A stretch of DNA of 64,000 bases from Kangiella sp. TOML190 (GCF_023706045.1 NZ_BQYL01000001.1:1178001-1242000), one strand, 5' to 3'; numbered from the stretch's first letter, positions 52,442 through 63,432 are shown. Translations and numbers: made by a program. Notes: generated from the letters alone by a model not told the origin.

Positions 52442-52918
52442 ATGAGTAACTTTAAACTCGACTTTTCAGCAACCCAGTACCAAGGCGGTCGAATTGCCAT
52501 AGTGCACGCTCGCTTTAATGAACCATTGATCGAAATGATGATTGAGGGGGCGCGGGAAAAACTCTCGGAATTATCAGTGCCCAATGATGCCTTAGAAACT
52601 TTTAATGTGGCTGGTGCTTATGAATTACCCTTTGCTGCGCAACAGGCAGCGAAAAGTGGTAACTTCGATGCAATTATTGCGATTGGCGTGGTCATAAAAG
52701 GCGATACGCCGCATTTTGATTTTGTCTCGGCTGAGTCGAGTGCAGGTTTGATGCGGGTTTCTCTTGATGAGCAGATCCCGATTATTTTTGGTATCTTAAC
52801 CACCAATACTGAAGCGCAAGCTGAAGAAAGAGCTAACCCAGCCAAAATGAATAAGGGTGGCGAAGCAGCGGCGACAGCAGTGGAAATGATTAATTTAAAA
52901 CAAGTTTTACACAGTTAG
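52442..52918 (+). CDS. ribH: 6,7-dimethyl-8-ribityllumazine synthase
   Basis: RibH (158 aa) condenses the four-carbon unit with the pyrimidine to lumazine. Visible motifs are [23 protein letters not shown] and [14 protein letters not shown] with the catalytic His. [13 protein letters not shown] is near the end. It precedes nusB, as in E. coli. Confidence 0.97.
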   Translation: MSNFKLDFSATQYQGGRIAIVHARFNEPLIEMMIEGAREKLSELSVPNDALETFNVAGAYELPFAAQQAAKSGNFDAIIAIGVVIKGDTPHFDFVSAESSAGLMRVSLDEQIPIIFGILTTNTEAQAEERANPAKMNKGGEAAATAVEMINLKQVLHS

Positions 52919-52929
52919 AGGTTCCCAGC

Positions 52930-53352
52930 ATGAGTTTTAAACCGGCAGCAAGACGCAAAGCGCGCGAGTACGCAGTGCAGGCCATTTATCAATGGCAAAT
53001 GACGGGCAATCCTCTTAATGAGATTGAAGCGCAATATTTAACTACTATGAACAGTAAAAAAGTGGATACGGAATATTTCCAAGAATTGTTTATGGGAGTT
53101 TTAACGGATCTGGATACGGTGGATCAAAAACTAGAGCCTGCTTTAGAGCGCGATATCGAAGATATTGATCCGATTGAGCGTGCGATTGTCCGCTTGTCGG
53201 CTTTTGAGCTTAAAAACCGCATCGATATTCCGAAAAAAGTCGTGATTAACGAAGGGATCGAGCTTGCCAAAACCTTTGGCGCCACCGATGGTCATAAATT
53301 CGTGAATGGCGTTTTGGATAAAATCAGTAAAGATTTACGTCCTCACGAATAA
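52930..53352 (+). CDS. nusB: Transcription antitermination factor NusB
   Basis: NusB (140 aa) binds boxA RNA together with S10 to prevent premature termination in rRNA operons. [15 protein letters not shown] and the C-terminal [15 protein letters not shown] are typical. It lies 11 nt after ribH. Confidence 0.97.
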   Translation: MSFKPAARRKAREYAVQAIYQWQMTGNPLNEIEAQYLTTMNSKKVDTEYFQELFMGVLTDLDTVDQKLEPALERDIEDIDPIERAIVRLSAFELKNRIDIPKKVVINEGIELAKTFGATDGHKFVNGVLDKISKDLRPHE

Positions 53353-53366
53353 TAGTTTGCTAAATC

Positions 53367-54326
53367 ATGACTGAGTTTGAGGTTATCCAAAAATTTTTTA
53401 ACTTTGAACAAAAGTTATCAAAATCCATTATCCAGTCGATTGGCGATGACTGTGCAGTATTGGATATCCCTAACAATCGTCAACTGGTCACTTCTACCGA
53501 TACCCTAGTCTCTGGAGTGCATTTTTTTGCCGATGCTAGTCCGCAACAGATTGCTTATAAAGCTTTAGCCGCTAATGTTAGCGACTTGCTGGCGATGGGC
53601 GCTAAACCGCTGGCCTTCACTTTAGCCATGAGTTTGCCTGAAATAGATCCTGATTGGCTTAAAGCCTTTAGCCAAGAGTTGCAAGCCCAAGCTAAGCACT
53701 ACCGGATTAATCTCATAGGTGGCGATACCACTCGCGGTGCCTTAAGCATTACTATCAGCGTCTTGGGTTTGGTCAAAAAGGGCCGTGCTGTAAGCCGTAG
53801 CCAAGCTCAAATAGCGGATGATATTTGGGTAACGGGCAATCTAGGAGCTGCGAGAGCGGCATTAAAACTGCATAAAAAAGCTCAACTTAATGCTGATGAA
53901 CAGCAGCTTTGGTTGGCGTTAACCCGACCACAACTTGCGGCTAGCTTTGCGAGAAAGTTGGCCAAGTTTGCTACTGCCGCTATCGACGTATCCGATGGGT
54001 TGCTTGCAGATTTAGGCCATATTTTAGTACAAAGTAAAGTGGGCGCCTCGATTGATGTTGAGGCTTTACCTTTGTCAGAAAGTCTTATTAATCATCTAAG
54101 TTTGGAAGCGGCGCGGCAGTCGGCTTTGGCTGGCGGTGACGACTACCAGTTATGCTTTACAGCCAATAAAAAGCACCGAGCAAAAATTCTAACCCAAACT
54201 CAGAAAACACAAACTCAAGTTACTCGAGTTGGCATTATTTGTGCACAAGGCTTAAATGTCTTGCTTAACGGTGAGCCCTATCCGATTACCGAAAATTCGT
54301 GGCAACACTTTAATCGGGATGCTTAA
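53367..54326 (+). CDS. thiL: Thiamine-monophosphate kinase
   Basis: ThiL (319 aa) phosphorylates thiamine monophosphate to the active diphosphate. The Mg/ATP motifs SIGDDCAVLD, STDTLVSGVHF and AIDVSDGLLADLGHI are in order. It is downstream of nusB, the common gammaproteobacterial arrangement. Dxs, encoded convergently nearby, needs this cofactor. Confidence 0.97.
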   Translation: MTEFEVIQKFFNFEQKLSKSIIQSIGDDCAVLDIPNNRQLVTSTDTLVSGVHFFADASPQQIAYKALAANVSDLLAMGAKPLAFTLAMSLPEIDPDWLKAFSQELQAQAKHYRINLIGGDTTRGALSITISVLGLVKKGRAVSRSQAQIADDIWVTGNLGAARAALKLHKKAQLNADEQQLWLALTRPQLAASFARKLAKFATAAIDVSDGLLADLGHILVQSKVGASIDVEALPLSESLINHLSLEAARQSALAGGDDYQLCFTANKKHRAKILTQTQKTQTQVTRVGIICAQGLNVLLNGEPYPITENSWQHFNRDA

Positions 54327-54329
54327 GCC

Positions 54330-54803
54330 ATGTCTTTTAACAAAACCATATTAACCGATCCGGTTCACTTGCTTGCCTTTGGCTTTGGTAGCGGACTATT
54401 ACCAAAAGCGCCAGGAACTTGGGGAACTTTAGTCGCCATTCCTATCTGGTTGGGCTTAAGCTTTTTAAGCCTGCAACATTACCTGCTGGTAACTCTAGCC
54501 TTGACGGTTTTTGGCATTTGGTTGTGCGGCGCCAGTTCAAAAAAGCTTGGCGTTCACGATCATGGCGGCATTGTCTGGGATGAAATCTGCGGCTACTTGG
54601 TCACCATGATAGCGCTACCTTTAACTTGGTATTGGGCTTTGGCAGGGTTCGCGCTCTTTCGATTCTTTGATATTATCAAACCTTGGCCGATTAAATGGCT
54701 GGATAAAAAAGTCCATGGCGGTTTTGGGATAATGATTGACGATCTGATTGCTGCTGTCTTTGCCGCAATTATTTTGCAAGTCTTTTATCGATTTATTGGA
54801 TAG
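54330..54803 (+). CDS. pgpA: Phosphatidylglycerophosphatase A
   Basis: PgpA (157 aa) removes phosphate from phosphatidylglycerophosphate to give phosphatidylglycerol. Motifs [15 protein letters not shown] and [14 protein letters not shown] are conserved, and several hydrophobic helices fit an inner-membrane enzyme. Its 3' end overlaps the convergent dxs gene by 11 nt. Confidence 0.97.
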   Translation: MSFNKTILTDPVHLLAFGFGSGLLPKAPGTWGTLVAIPIWLGLSFLSLQHYLLVTLALTVFGIWLCGASSKKLGVHDHGGIVWDEICGYLVTMIALPLTWYWALAGFALFRFFDIIKPWPIKWLDKKVHGGFGIMIDDLIAAVFAAIILQVFYRFIG

Positions 54804-56634
54804 CAGCAATAATTTGAGCTTTAGTTAAACCCACGCGCTTAAGCAAGTCTTTGGTATCGCCATGTTCAATAAAGCGATCCGGTAATCCAAAATTTTGAAT
54901 GCTTGTGTGAATGTTATTGGCGAGCAAAAATTCATTAACCGCACTTCCCGCGCCGCCCATTACGGCGTTTTCTTCAAGCGTAATTAATTGTTCATGAGCC
55001 GCGGCAAGCTGTTGGATCAAAGCTTCATCTAGTGGTTTTACAAAGCGCATATCGGCTACTGTCGCGTCAATTTCTTCTGCAACTTCAAGCGCTAATTTAA
55101 GCATGGAGCCAAAGGCCAAGATTGCCACCTTGTCGCCACTTCTTTTGATCTCACCCCGACCAATTTCAAACGGGGTAAAGGCCTTTTCGGGTTCAACTCC
55201 AGTACCCATTCCGCGCGGATAACGCACCGCAGCAGGTCCTTGATAGGTATAGCCGGTGTAAAGGCATTGACGACATTCGTTTTCATCAGAAGGTGTCATA
55301 ATCACCATATTAGGGATACAACGAAGATAGCTAATATCGAAAGCGCCATTATGAGTAGCCCCGTCGCCACCGACTAAACCGGCTCGATCAATGGCAAATA
55401 ATACGTCCAGATTTTGCAATGCTACATCGTGGATGAGCTGATCATAGCCGCGCTGTAAGAAAGTCGAATAGATGGCACAAACGGGTTTTAGTCCTTCGCA
55501 GGCCAGTCCGGCTGAAACGGTCACTGCGTGTTGCTCGGCAATCCCCACATCATAGTAGCGCTCTGGAAACTCTTTTGAAAAACGAATCATATCCGAGCCT
55601 TCACGCATTGCTGGAGTGATCCCAACTAGGCGTTCATCTTGCGCCGCCATATCGCATAAAAAATCGCCGAAAACGTTGGAATAGGTTTTAGGCTTTTTGC
55701 CTTTGGGTAGGTTGGAGTCTTTTGGATCGAAAATCGGTACTCCATGATAAGCGATGGGATCATTTTCCGCCGGTTCATAGCCTTTACCTTTGCGCGTGAC
55801 TATGTGCAAAAACTGGGGGCCATCAAGCTGCTTAATGGTTTCTAAAGTCGATAGCAGGGTAGGCAAGTCATGACCGTCAATGGGGCCGCTGTAATGAAAA
55901 CCAAGCTCTTCAAATAAGGTGCCAGGTAAAAGCATTCCTTTCATATGCTCTTCGGCGCGGCCGACAAAATCCGATAGGGGTTTCATGCCATGTAGGGCTT
56001 TTTTGCCAGTCTCGCGAACCCTTTGATAAAAGCGTCCAGCCAATAATTTAGCTAGGTATTTATTCAAGCCACCCACGTTTTCCGAGATCGACATTTCATT
56101 GTCATTTAAGATCACCAATACGTTAGCGTCAGTATCAGCAGCGTGGTTCATGGCTTCAAACGCCATACCGCCGGTTAAAGCGCCGTCACCAATCACCGCA
56201 ATACAATGGCGATCAATTCCTTGCTGTTTGGCGGCGAGCGCCATGCCCAGCGCGGCGCTGATTGAGGTGCTGGAATGACCAACTGCAAAGGTATCGTATT
56301 CCGATTCGGTGCGCACTGGAAAAGGGTGCAAACCATCCGTTTGGCGAATGGTAGCAAGCTGTTCACGACGACCCGTTAGCACCTTGTGCGGATAGGCTTG
56401 GTGGCCAACATCCCAAACGATGCGATCCTCGGGAGTATCAAAAATATAGTGCAGCGCTACGGTGAGCTCCACCGTGCCAAGTCCAGCGGCAAAGTGGCCG
56501 CCACAAGAGCTGATAGTATCGATTAGGTATTGGCGTAGCTCGTCGGCAAGCGGTAGCAACTGATCCTTGTCCAATTCTCGTAACTCGATTGGAGAGTCAA
56601 TATTCTGCAAAATAGGATAAGTTGATTCGCTCAT
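54793..56634 (-). CDS. dxs: 1-deoxy-D-xylulose-5-phosphate synthase
   Basis: Dxs (613 aa) condenses pyruvate and glyceraldehyde-3-phosphate in the first step of the MEP isoprenoid pathway. The thiamine-diphosphate motif [32 protein letters not shown] and the transketolase-like [15 protein letters not shown] are intact. It is expressed after ispA, 27 nt downstream of it, and the two feed the same pathway. Confidence 0.98.
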   Translation of the reverse strand: MSESTYPILQNIDSPIELRELDKDQLLPLADELRQYLIDTISSCGGHFAAGLGTVELTVALHYIFDTPEDRIVWDVGHQAYPHKVLTGRREQLATIRQTDGLHPFPVRTESEYDTFAVGHSSTSISAALGMALAAKQQGIDRHCIAVIGDGALTGGMAFEAMNHAADTDANVLVILNDNEMSISENVGGLNKYLAKLLAGRFYQRVRETGKKALHGMKPLSDFVGRAEEHMKGMLLPGTLFEELGFHYSGPIDGHDLPTLLSTLETIKQLDGPQFLHIVTRKGKGYEPAENDPIAYHGVPIFDPKDSNLPKGKKPKTYSNVFGDFLCDMAAQDERLVGITPAMREGSDMIRFSKEFPERYYDVGIAEQHAVTVSAGLACEGLKPVCAIYSTFLQRGYDQLIHDVALQNLDVLFAIDRAGLVGGDGATHNGAFDISYLRCIPNMVIMTPSDENECRQCLYTGYTYQGPAAVRYPRGMGTGVEPEKAFTPFEIGRGEIKRSGDKVAILAFGSMLKLALEVAEEIDATVADMRFVKPLDEALIQQLAAAHEQLITLEENAVMGGAGSAVNEFLLANNIHTSIQNFGLPDRFIEHGDTKDLLKRVGLTKAQIIAAIQ

Positions 56635-56661
56635 GGTCGCTGTCGGAAAGCTTAAAATCTG

Positions 56662-57588
56662 TTAATGGCGCCGTTGGGTAATAAATTGCGCCAATTGTGC
56701 CAAGGTGGCGGTATTGTACGGCAACTTTTCTAAGGCGTGTAGCGCCAATTGCAATAAATCGTCCAATTTTTGCTTGGAACCTTTCAGTCCCAGCAACGCC
56801 GGATAGGTATTTTTGGCTTTTTCTTGATCCGAACCTTGCGGCTTGCCCAAAGTTTCGGTATCCGATTCAATGTCCAAAATATCGTCTTGCACCTGAAAAG
56901 CTAAACCTATTGCCTCGGCATAATCGCTTAGTAATTGATGTTCGCTTGGCGCAATTTTGCCAGCGCACATAGCACCCAATAAAACGCTGGCTTTAATCAA
57001 AGCACCGGTTTTCATGCGGTGCATATTTTCTAGCGTTTCAAGACTAATGGCTTGGTTGGTCGAGGCGAGATCGATCGCTTGCCCGCCGCCCATGCCCAGC
57101 GAGCCACTGGCTTTTGCTAATAGACTTAGCATGGCTAGCTGTTGCGGCTCAGCTTTTTCACTAAAATTGGCTGAGGACAACTCTTCGAAGGCCTGAGTGT
57201 GCAGCGCATCACCCGCTAAAATTGCGGTGGCTTGATCGAATTGGATGTGACAAGTGGGCTTGCCACGGCGTAAATCATCATCATCCATGGCTGGCAAATC
57301 ATCATGTACTAATGAGTAGCAGTGAATCAGCTCTACTGCTAAAGCGGCTGAGTCTAAATCTTTAACGCTGGCGCCAAAAGCTTGTCCGGTTAAATAGACT
57401 AGAATAGGACGAATACGTTTACCGCCATTAAGAGCCGCATAGCGCATCGCGCGGTGCAAGCTTTGCGGTTCTAGATCGGCTGCAGGCAATTGTGAATTGA
57501 GCTGATTGGCGATGTGTTTTTGCCACAATGCTATCTCTTGCGATAGGCTTGAGACGATTGGTTGTGATGAAGGAATGGCGTTTTGCAT
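56662..57588 (-). CDS. ispA: Farnesyl diphosphate synthase
   Basis: IspA (308 aa) builds farnesyl diphosphate from IPP and DMAPP. The first Asp-rich motif is HDDLPAMDDDDLRRGKPT and the second is FQVQDDILDIESDT. The first motif has an extra Asp and so suits short-chain products. xseB precedes it by 6 nt and dxs follows, the classic xseB-ispA-dxs operon. Confidence 0.97.
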   Translation of the reverse strand: MQNAIPSSQPIVSSLSQEIALWQKHIANQLNSQLPAADLEPQSLHRAMRYAALNGGKRIRPILVYLTGQAFGASVKDLDSAALAVELIHCYSLVHDDLPAMDDDDLRRGKPTCHIQFDQATAILAGDALHTQAFEELSSANFSEKAEPQQLAMLSLLAKASGSLGMGGGQAIDLASTNQAISLETLENMHRMKTGALIKASVLLGAMCAGKIAPSEHQLLSDYAEAIGLAFQVQDDILDIESDTETLGKPQGSDQEKAKNTYPALLGLKGSKQKLDDLLQLALHALEKLPYNTATLAQLAQFITQRRH

Positions 57589-57594
57589 GGATAA

Positions 57595-57816
57595 TTATTC
57601 TTCAGATTCGAATAACTCTTCTTTGCCATTCATAAGAATCGTTACTTTCTGTTCCGCTGCCGCCAAATGTTGCTGACACTGGCGAGATAGTTTAACGCCT
57701 TTTTCGAAAACTTTTAGTGCTTCGTCGAGCGGCAAATCGCCATCTTCAAGTTGATCCACTATGGCTTCTAACTGCTCGAGTTGTTGTTCAAAATTCGGTT
57801 TTTTAGTGTTGGCCAA
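57595..57816 (-). CDS. xseB: Exodeoxyribonuclease VII small subunit
   Basis: XseB (73 aa) forms ExoVII with XseA, which degrades single-stranded DNA. FEQQLEQLEAIVDQLEDGDL and LDEALKVFEKGVKL are the signature of this short helical protein. It is the first gene of the minus-strand operon. 57817-58003 separates it from the divergent transporter operon, and no promoter there is clear to me. Confidence 0.96.
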   Translation of the reverse strand: MANTKKPNFEQQLEQLEAIVDQLEDGDLPLDEALKVFEKGVKLSRQCQQHLAAAEQKVTILMNGKEELFESEE

Positions 57817-58003
57817 AATAGCTGCCTACGGGTGCATGAATAAACCACTATTGTCGCTTATTCGGTCAACAATTAAAAGTCGGCGGCGACTGCTTTGCCA
57901 ATTTTCAGCGAATTGGTTAGGATAGGTTTATGAAGCAAGGAATGGAATAAAAGGTTGCTAATAGCCTCATTTATAAGCAATTTTATAGGCAAAACTTTCA
58001 GAA

Positions 58004-59125
58004 ATGGCTAAACATTACAAGATTATTCAAACCCCTGATAGTGCTCAGTTACAGTTAAGTGGTGACTGGTCAATTTCTGAGGGGGTAGATGATTTTGCTA
58101 ACATTATGCCGCAACTGAGTAAAAGTCATCAGTCGCAGATTGAGGTTAGTGGCGATGAACTTAAAACTTGGGATTCGAGTCTGTTGAGTTTTTTGTTGCA
58201 GCTGCAAGCTTTTAGCGAAAAAAATAAGCAACATTTAACCTTCAAAAATATGCCGTCTGGCGTTTCAGAATTAATTGATCTTGCTGCTAGTGTTCCAGAG
58301 CGGCAAGGCGCTAGCCGCGTCACTCAACAAAAACCCTTACTGAACTATATTGGCGACAATGTCTTGACGGATTGGAGCGAGTTTAAAGGCTTTCTAAGTT
58401 TTCTGGGCGAAAGCATCAAAAGTTTAGGTCGGTTTGTTGCAGGCAAAGCGCAGTATCGAAAACAAGATTTTCTGGAAATCCTAACGGATACAGGCCCTTC
58501 GGCACTGCCAATCATCACCTTAATCAGCGTTTTAGTGGGGATCATCTTAGCTTTTGTAGGGGCAGTGCAACTACAGCAGTTTGGAGCTGAAATTTATACC
58601 GCTAATTTGGTGGCGGTGGCTATGGTGCGTGAAATGGGCTGCATGATGGTGGGTATTATTATGGCTGGACGCACTGGAGCCGCTTTTGCTGCCCGAATTG
58701 GTACTATGCAGGTCAATGAAGAGATCGATGCTCTCAAGACTCTGGGGATTTCGCCTATGGACTTTTTAGTGCTGCCGCGGATGTTGGGTTTGGTCTTGAT
58801 GATGCCGCTGTTATGTTTGTATGCGGATATTCTGGGGATCTTAGGCGGCGCGTTGATCAGTGTTGCAGGACTGGGTTTTAGTTTTATGGAGTATTGGAAT
58901 CAAACCTTAATTTCAATCAATATGACGGACATTAATATTGGCCTTTTTAAATCCTTTATTTTTGGTTTGGTGATTGCCATTACCGGCTGTATGAATGGGA
59001 TCCGTTCAGGCCGTTCCGCTTCTGCGGTGGGTGATTCGACTACTGCGGCGGTGGTGGCAGGAATTGTATTTATTGTAGTCATTGACGGTTTATTCGCCAT
59101 CGTGACTAGCGTGTTAGGGATTTAG
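58004..59125 (+). CDS. MlaE-family ABC permease with N-terminal STAS-like domain
   Basis: A 373-aa protein. The first 100 residues resemble a STAS domain (WDSSLLSFLLQLQAF corresponds to its conserved Asp-Ser-Ser loop). The MlaE permease part follows (ALPIITLISVLVGIILAFVGA, VREMGCMMVGIIMAGRTGAAFAA, MQVNEEIDALKTLGI). In canonical Mla systems MlaE and the STAS protein MlaB are separate, but here they are fused. It is the first gene of a lipid-transport operon. Confidence 0.93.
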   Translation: MAKHYKIIQTPDSAQLQLSGDWSISEGVDDFANIMPQLSKSHQSQIEVSGDELKTWDSSLLSFLLQLQAFSEKNKQHLTFKNMPSGVSELIDLAASVPERQGASRVTQQKPLLNYIGDNVLTDWSEFKGFLSFLGESIKSLGRFVAGKAQYRKQDFLEILTDTGPSALPIITLISVLVGIILAFVGAVQLQQFGAEIYTANLVAVAMVREMGCMMVGIIMAGRTGAAFAARIGTMQVNEEIDALKTLGISPMDFLVLPRMLGLVLMMPLLCLYADILGILGGALISVAGLGFSFMEYWNQTLISINMTDINIGLFKSFIFGLVIAITGCMNGIRSGRSASAVGDSTTAAVVAGIVFIVVIDGLFAIVTSVLGI

Positions 59126-59127
59126 GT

Positions 59128-59904
59128 TTGTTGTCGGCAATTCAAGTTAAAGATCTAACCATGGCTTATGGCGATTTTGTCGTGCAGAAAGATCTCACTT
59201 TCGACATTAATCGAGGAGACATCTTTATTATTATGGGTGGCAGCGGTTGCGGTAAAAGCACCTTGTTGCGTCATCTGATTGGTCTTAAAGAGCCCGCTAC
59301 AGGACAAGTGCTCTATCCGCCTAAGCAGCATGAGCAGGGTAAAACCATTGATTTCTGGCAGTCAGAGCTTGAAGTACAACGCGCACTCATGCGAAATTTT
59401 GGTGTACTCTATCAAAGTGGGGCGCTTTGGAGTTCGATGACCTTAGCGGAAAATATTGCTTTGCCGTTAGCTGAGTATACTGAGTTGAGCGACGCTGAAA
59501 TTCGCGATTTGGCTTCTTTAAAACTCGCTTTGGTTGGGCTAAAGGGCTTTGAAGATTATTACCCTTCGGAAATCAGTGGCGGTATGAAAAAACGCGCTGG
59601 TTTGGCCCGGGCTTTAGCGCTTGATCCGGATTTATTGTTTTTTGATGAGCCTTCGGCTGGGCTTGATCCGGTCAGTGCTCGTTTGTTGGATGACTTAATT
59701 TTGCAACTTCGAGACAACCTTGGGGCGACCGTTGTGGTGGTCACGCATGAGTTGGCTAGTTTGTTTGCCATTGGCAACAACTCAGTGTTTTTGGATGCAG
59801 AGGCTAAAACCATGATCGCCACGGGAAATCCCAATGAATTGTTGCGGCATAGCGATAACCAAAAGGTGATAACCTTTTTAACTCGCGGTGAGCAAGGGGA
59901 ATGA
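59128..59904 (+). CDS. ABC transporter ATP-binding protein, MlaF-like
   Basis: A 258-aa ATPase with Walker A GGSGCGKST (about 37-45), signature ISGGMKKRAGLARAL, Walker B LLFFDEPSAGLDP and the H-loop VVTHEL. It energises the MlaE-like permease two bases upstream. The start is TTG 59128, with another TTG as the next codon. AGGTT is the only Shine-Dalgarno-like element. Confidence 0.94.
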   Translation: MLSAIQVKDLTMAYGDFVVQKDLTFDINRGDIFIIMGGSGCGKSTLLRHLIGLKEPATGQVLYPPKQHEQGKTIDFWQSELEVQRALMRNFGVLYQSGALWSSMTLAENIALPLAEYTELSDAEIRDLASLKLALVGLKGFEDYYPSEISGGMKKRAGLARALALDPDLLFFDEPSAGLDPVSARLLDDLILQLRDNLGATVVVVTHELASLFAIGNNSVFLDAEAKTMIATGNPNELLRHSDNQKVITFLTRGEQGE

Positions 59905-59936
59905 TTGTGGATATGAGACGAGAGAGACTATAGACC

Positions 59937-60911
59937 ATGAGTAATAAATCGCAATCAACAGCCATAGGCGGTTTTGTACTGGGCGCCATTGTGCTATTGG
60001 TAGGGGCAATTTTTCTGTTCGCCAAAAGCCAATTCTCTAAAGATACTGAAAAAATTGTACTGTTCTTTGAGGAGTCTTTGTCAGGATTGGATGTTGGTGC
60101 TCCAGTGGTCTTCAATGGGGTAAAAATAGGGCAAGTCTATAATATTGAAGTGTTGGCCGATGTGAGCAATTTGGATATTTATACCCCTGTGTATATTGAA
60201 GTCTATCAGGATTCGTTTCGCCAGCTTAACCGGCTTTGGAGTATTGATCGGGCTGAAAATACTCGAAAAATTATTGAAAAAGGTTTGCGAGCAACCTTAC
60301 AACTACAGAGTTTGGTCACGGGTAAATTGCAAGTTGCTTTAGAGTTCCGGCCGGAAACACCGGTACAAGTCAAAGGTATTATTAAAGGGATGCAAGAATA
60401 TCCTACCGCACCTAATACCTTTAGTATTTTGACATCGCAGCTCAGTAAATTGCCATTGGAAGATATTGCCAATAACGTCAATAATCTGGTGGTTAATCTT
60501 GACCATTTGTTAAGTAAATCGGAGCTGGAAACGGTGATACAAGCGGTGAATGAAACTCTTGCTGAGTATAAAAAGCTTGCTAGTCAGGTTGGTCAAGAAA
60601 TTAAGCCGGTTTCGAGCGGTGTTAAGGCTACGATGAATGACTATCAACAGTTGGCCCAAAATATTAATAAACGCTTGCCTGCGATGACTGAAAGCTTGCA
60701 ACAGGCTTTTGAGCGTTTGAATCAGGTATTGCTGGATACGCAAAAATTAATTGTTTCGGTGGAAAATTCGTATGGTGATAAGTCAGAATTACGCTATCAA
60801 TTGAATATTACCTTGCAGGAAATTAGCAAAGCCGCGCATTCGGTTAAACTGCTCACTGACTATTTAGAACGCCACCCCGAAGCCTTTATCTATGGAAAAG
60901 ATCAGCCATGA
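59937..60911 (+). CDS. MCE-domain lipid transport protein
   Basis: A 324-aa protein with one N-terminal membrane helix (FVLGAIVLLVGAIFLF), one MCE domain (about 40-130, FFEESLSGLDVGAPVVFNGVKIGQV) and a long helical C-terminal part (about 165-320). It resembles the MCE proteins that form tunnels for phospholipids across the periplasm. The stop overlaps the lipoprotein start by 4 nt. Confidence 0.93.
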   Translation: MSNKSQSTAIGGFVLGAIVLLVGAIFLFAKSQFSKDTEKIVLFFEESLSGLDVGAPVVFNGVKIGQVYNIEVLADVSNLDIYTPVYIEVYQDSFRQLNRLWSIDRAENTRKIIEKGLRATLQLQSLVTGKLQVALEFRPETPVQVKGIIKGMQEYPTAPNTFSILTSQLSKLPLEDIANNVNNLVVNLDHLLSKSELETVIQAVNETLAEYKKLASQVGQEIKPVSSGVKATMNDYQQLAQNINKRLPAMTESLQQAFERLNQVLLDTQKLIVSVENSYGDKSELRYQLNITLQEISKAAHSVKLLTDYLERHPEAFIYGKDQP

Positions 60912-61507
60912 AAATTATTGCTATGACAATCGTTAAAAGCTCATTGCTCATTTTTGCACTTATGCTAACGGCTTGTTCAAGCCTATCGCCGGATACGCCT
61001 GAGCCGAACTATTATATTTTGGAGAGCAGTTTATCCAAACAACCCAAGGCGAATACCATTGCTGTAGGCGTGGAATTAAAAATTGCCGATTATCTCGAAA
61101 AGCCGCAGATGGCTTTAAGGGGAGAGCAAAACCAGATTATCTATTCGGATTACCACCGCTGGGCATCTTCCCTAAAAGGACTAATTTTAGCTAACCTGCG
61201 CGAGGATTTATCGGTGGATTTGGATAGCGATCAGATCTTTGAATACCCTTGGCGGTTAAAGGACAAGGTTCGATATCATCTAAAGGTTGATATTCTCCGC
61301 TTGGATGGCCATTTAGGCGACACCGCTTTTTTACAGGCGAGAGTTAAGATCATGTCCACGGAACAAGAGGCTTTATCACGGGTACAAAACTATAATTTAA
61401 CCCAGTCGGTGACTGGCGAGCAGCATAATGATCTGGTGATTGCTGAGCGAAATTTATTGAAGCAATTGAGTCAAGTTATCGCTACCAGTATTCAGTCTAT
61501 GCCGTGA
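60908..61507 (+). CDS. ABC-type transport auxiliary lipoprotein (PqiC-like)
   Basis: A 199-aa lipoprotein. The lipobox is LTAC and the mature part starts CSSLSPDTPEPNYYIL, the pattern of the PqiC/YmbA auxiliary family. It likely sits on the outer membrane as the docking end of the MCE system. It overlaps the MCE gene by 4 nt, giving the set permease, ATPase, MCE, lipoprotein. Confidence 0.9.
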   Translation: MKIIAMTIVKSSLLIFALMLTACSSLSPDTPEPNYYILESSLSKQPKANTIAVGVELKIADYLEKPQMALRGEQNQIIYSDYHRWASSLKGLILANLREDLSVDLDSDQIFEYPWRLKDKVRYHLKVDILRLDGHLGDTAFLQARVKIMSTEQEALSRVQNYNLTQSVTGEQHNDLVIAERNLLKQLSQVIATSIQSMP

Positions 61508-61670
61508 AGGGAAGCTGTCGTTACATCGACAGTGAAAACTGCGGTGAAAAGCTGTCGCCATAGCTTGTAAATACCGTTAAAATCCCCATTTCATTATTCT
61601 TTAAGGCTTAAGGATATAGTGACTGAAATGCCCTTATCCTAAAGCGAACCTATAAGCAAAAGAGCAAGCC

Positions 61671-63335
61671 ATGAGCGAAACCGTGAAATATACCGACTTT
61701 ATCCGCAACATCATTGATAAAGATTTAGCGCAGGGCAAAAACGATGGCCGTGTCCATACCCGTTTCCCGCCAGAACCTAACGGTTATCTGCATGTTGGGC
61801 ATGCTAAGTCGATTTGCCTGAACTTCGGGATAGCTGAAGCTTATCAAGAGCATAAAGCGCTGTGTAATTTACGCTTTGACGATACCAATCCGGAAAAAGA
61901 GTCGAAAGAGTTTGCCAAAGCAATTCAAGAAGACGTCAAGTGGCTCGGTTTTGAGTGGAACGGCGAGGTGCGCAATGCTTCGGATTATTTCGAGGATCTC
62001 TACGGTTTTGCCAAGCAGCTGATTGAAAAAGGTTTTGCTTACGTGGATGAATCTTCTGCCGAAGCAATGGCCAAAGCGCGTGGGAATTTCCAAACGCCGG
62101 GCACCGAAAGTCCTTACCGTAATCGACCGATTGAGGAAAGTTTGCAGCTGTTTGAGAAAATGCGCGCGGGCGAGTTTGCTGACGGACAAATGGTATTGCG
62201 CGCCAAAATCGACATGAGTCATCCCAATATGCTGATGCGCGATCCGGTGTTGTATCGAATCAAAAGAATGCATCATATTAAAACGGGGGATAAATGGTGT
62301 ATTTATCCCATGTACGACTTTACCCACTGCATTTCTGATGCGCTGGAATCCATTACCCACTCGCTTTGTACCTTGGAGTTTGAGGTCAACCGTCCTTTGT
62401 ATGACTGGGTGCTCGATCATTTAGACATACCAGCACGACCTTATCAGTATGAATTTTCGCGTTTAAATTTAGCTTATACCATTACTTCTAAGCGCAAGCT
62501 GACCCAATTGGTTGATGAAAAACTGGTGGATGGGTGGGACGACCCTAGAATGCCAACCATTTCAGGGATGCGCCGTCGCGGTTATACGCCAGCTTCGATC
62601 CGCAATTTCTGTAAAGCGGTGGGGATCTCGAAGGTCAATAGCGTGACTGATATGACCTTGCTCGAAGATAATGTGCGGCATGATTTGGATGCTACCGCTG
62701 AGCGTCGAATGGCGGTGATGGATCCGATTAAGGTTATCATTACTAATTATCCAGAAGACAAGGAAGAAATGTTGACGGGCAAAAACCATCCAAAAAATGA
62801 CGAGATGGGAACGCGAGTTTTACCCTTTAGTCGTGAGCTGTATATCGATCGTGCCGATTATCGGGAAGAAGCCAATAAGAAATATAAACGTCTAGTAAAA
62901 GGCGGCGAAGTGCGTTTACGTAATGCTTATGTTATTCGTGCGGATGAGGCAATTTACGATGATAAGGGTGAAATTTTAGCGCTACATTGTACTTATGATG
63001 CGGATACTTTGGGCAAAAATCCCGAAGGGCGTAAAGTGCGCGGTGTTATTCATTGGGTGTCGGCGAAACACGCCAAGCCAGCCTTGATCCGCCTGTATGA
63101 TCGTTTGTTTAAGGTGGATAATCCTGGCGCTATGGATAATTTCTTAGAAGCTTTAAACGAAGATTCCTATAGCGAACAAACCGCAATGGTAGAAGCCAGT
63201 TTGCTCGAAGCGCAGCCGGAAACGCGTTTTCAATTTGAGCGGGAAGGTTATTTTACCGCTGATCGTTATGATCATTCATCCGATAAGCTAGTGTTTAATC
63301 GTACCGTGACTTTACGCAATTCATGGACGGATTAA
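61671..63335 (+). CDS. glnS: Glutaminyl-tRNA synthetase
   Basis: GlnRS (554 aa, same as E. coli) charges tRNA-Gln. The class I signature is [15 protein letters not shown], and the KMSKS-type loop reads [27 protein letters not shown] and the anticodon-binding beta-barrels follow. It has its own transcription unit, with a terminator directly after. Confidence 0.98.
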   Translation: MSETVKYTDFIRNIIDKDLAQGKNDGRVHTRFPPEPNGYLHVGHAKSICLNFGIAEAYQEHKALCNLRFDDTNPEKESKEFAKAIQEDVKWLGFEWNGEVRNASDYFEDLYGFAKQLIEKGFAYVDESSAEAMAKARGNFQTPGTESPYRNRPIEESLQLFEKMRAGEFADGQMVLRAKIDMSHPNMLMRDPVLYRIKRMHHIKTGDKWCIYPMYDFTHCISDALESITHSLCTLEFEVNRPLYDWVLDHLDIPARPYQYEFSRLNLAYTITSKRKLTQLVDEKLVDGWDDPRMPTISGMRRRGYTPASIRNFCKAVGISKVNSVTDMTLLEDNVRHDLDATAERRMAVMDPIKVIITNYPEDKEEMLTGKNHPKNDEMGTRVLPFSRELYIDRADYREEANKKYKRLVKGGEVRLRNAYVIRADEAIYDDKGEILALHCTYDADTLGKNPEGRKVRGVIHWVSAKHAKPALIRLYDRLFKVDNPGAMDNFLEALNEDSYSEQTAMVEASLLEAQPETRFQFEREGYFTADRYDHSSDKLVFNRTVTLRNSWTD

Positions 63336-63373
63336 AGCCACCTTTTGAATTGTGCTTAAAGAGCGCAGACAAG

Positions 63374-63402
63374 AAAAAAGCCAATCAAACGATTGGCTTT
63401 TT
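63374..63402 (+). terminator. Rho-independent terminator after glnS
   Basis: AAAAGCCAATC (63376-63386), AAAC loop, GATTGGCTTTT (63391-63401). The perfect 11-bp stem with A and T flanks may act in both directions. Confidence 0.92.
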
Positions 63403-63432
63403 AGTAATTTACAAAACAAAAATCTTTTAGGT

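Noticed and set aside
52000-52584. 194-aa open frame opposite ribBA and ribH
   Set aside because: It overlaps two well-supported genes on the other strand, crosses their boundary and resembles no protein family I know.
61869-62420. 183-aa open frame opposite glnS
   Set aside because: It lies entirely within the conserved GlnRS catalytic domain and has no start signal, so it is treated as a shadow.
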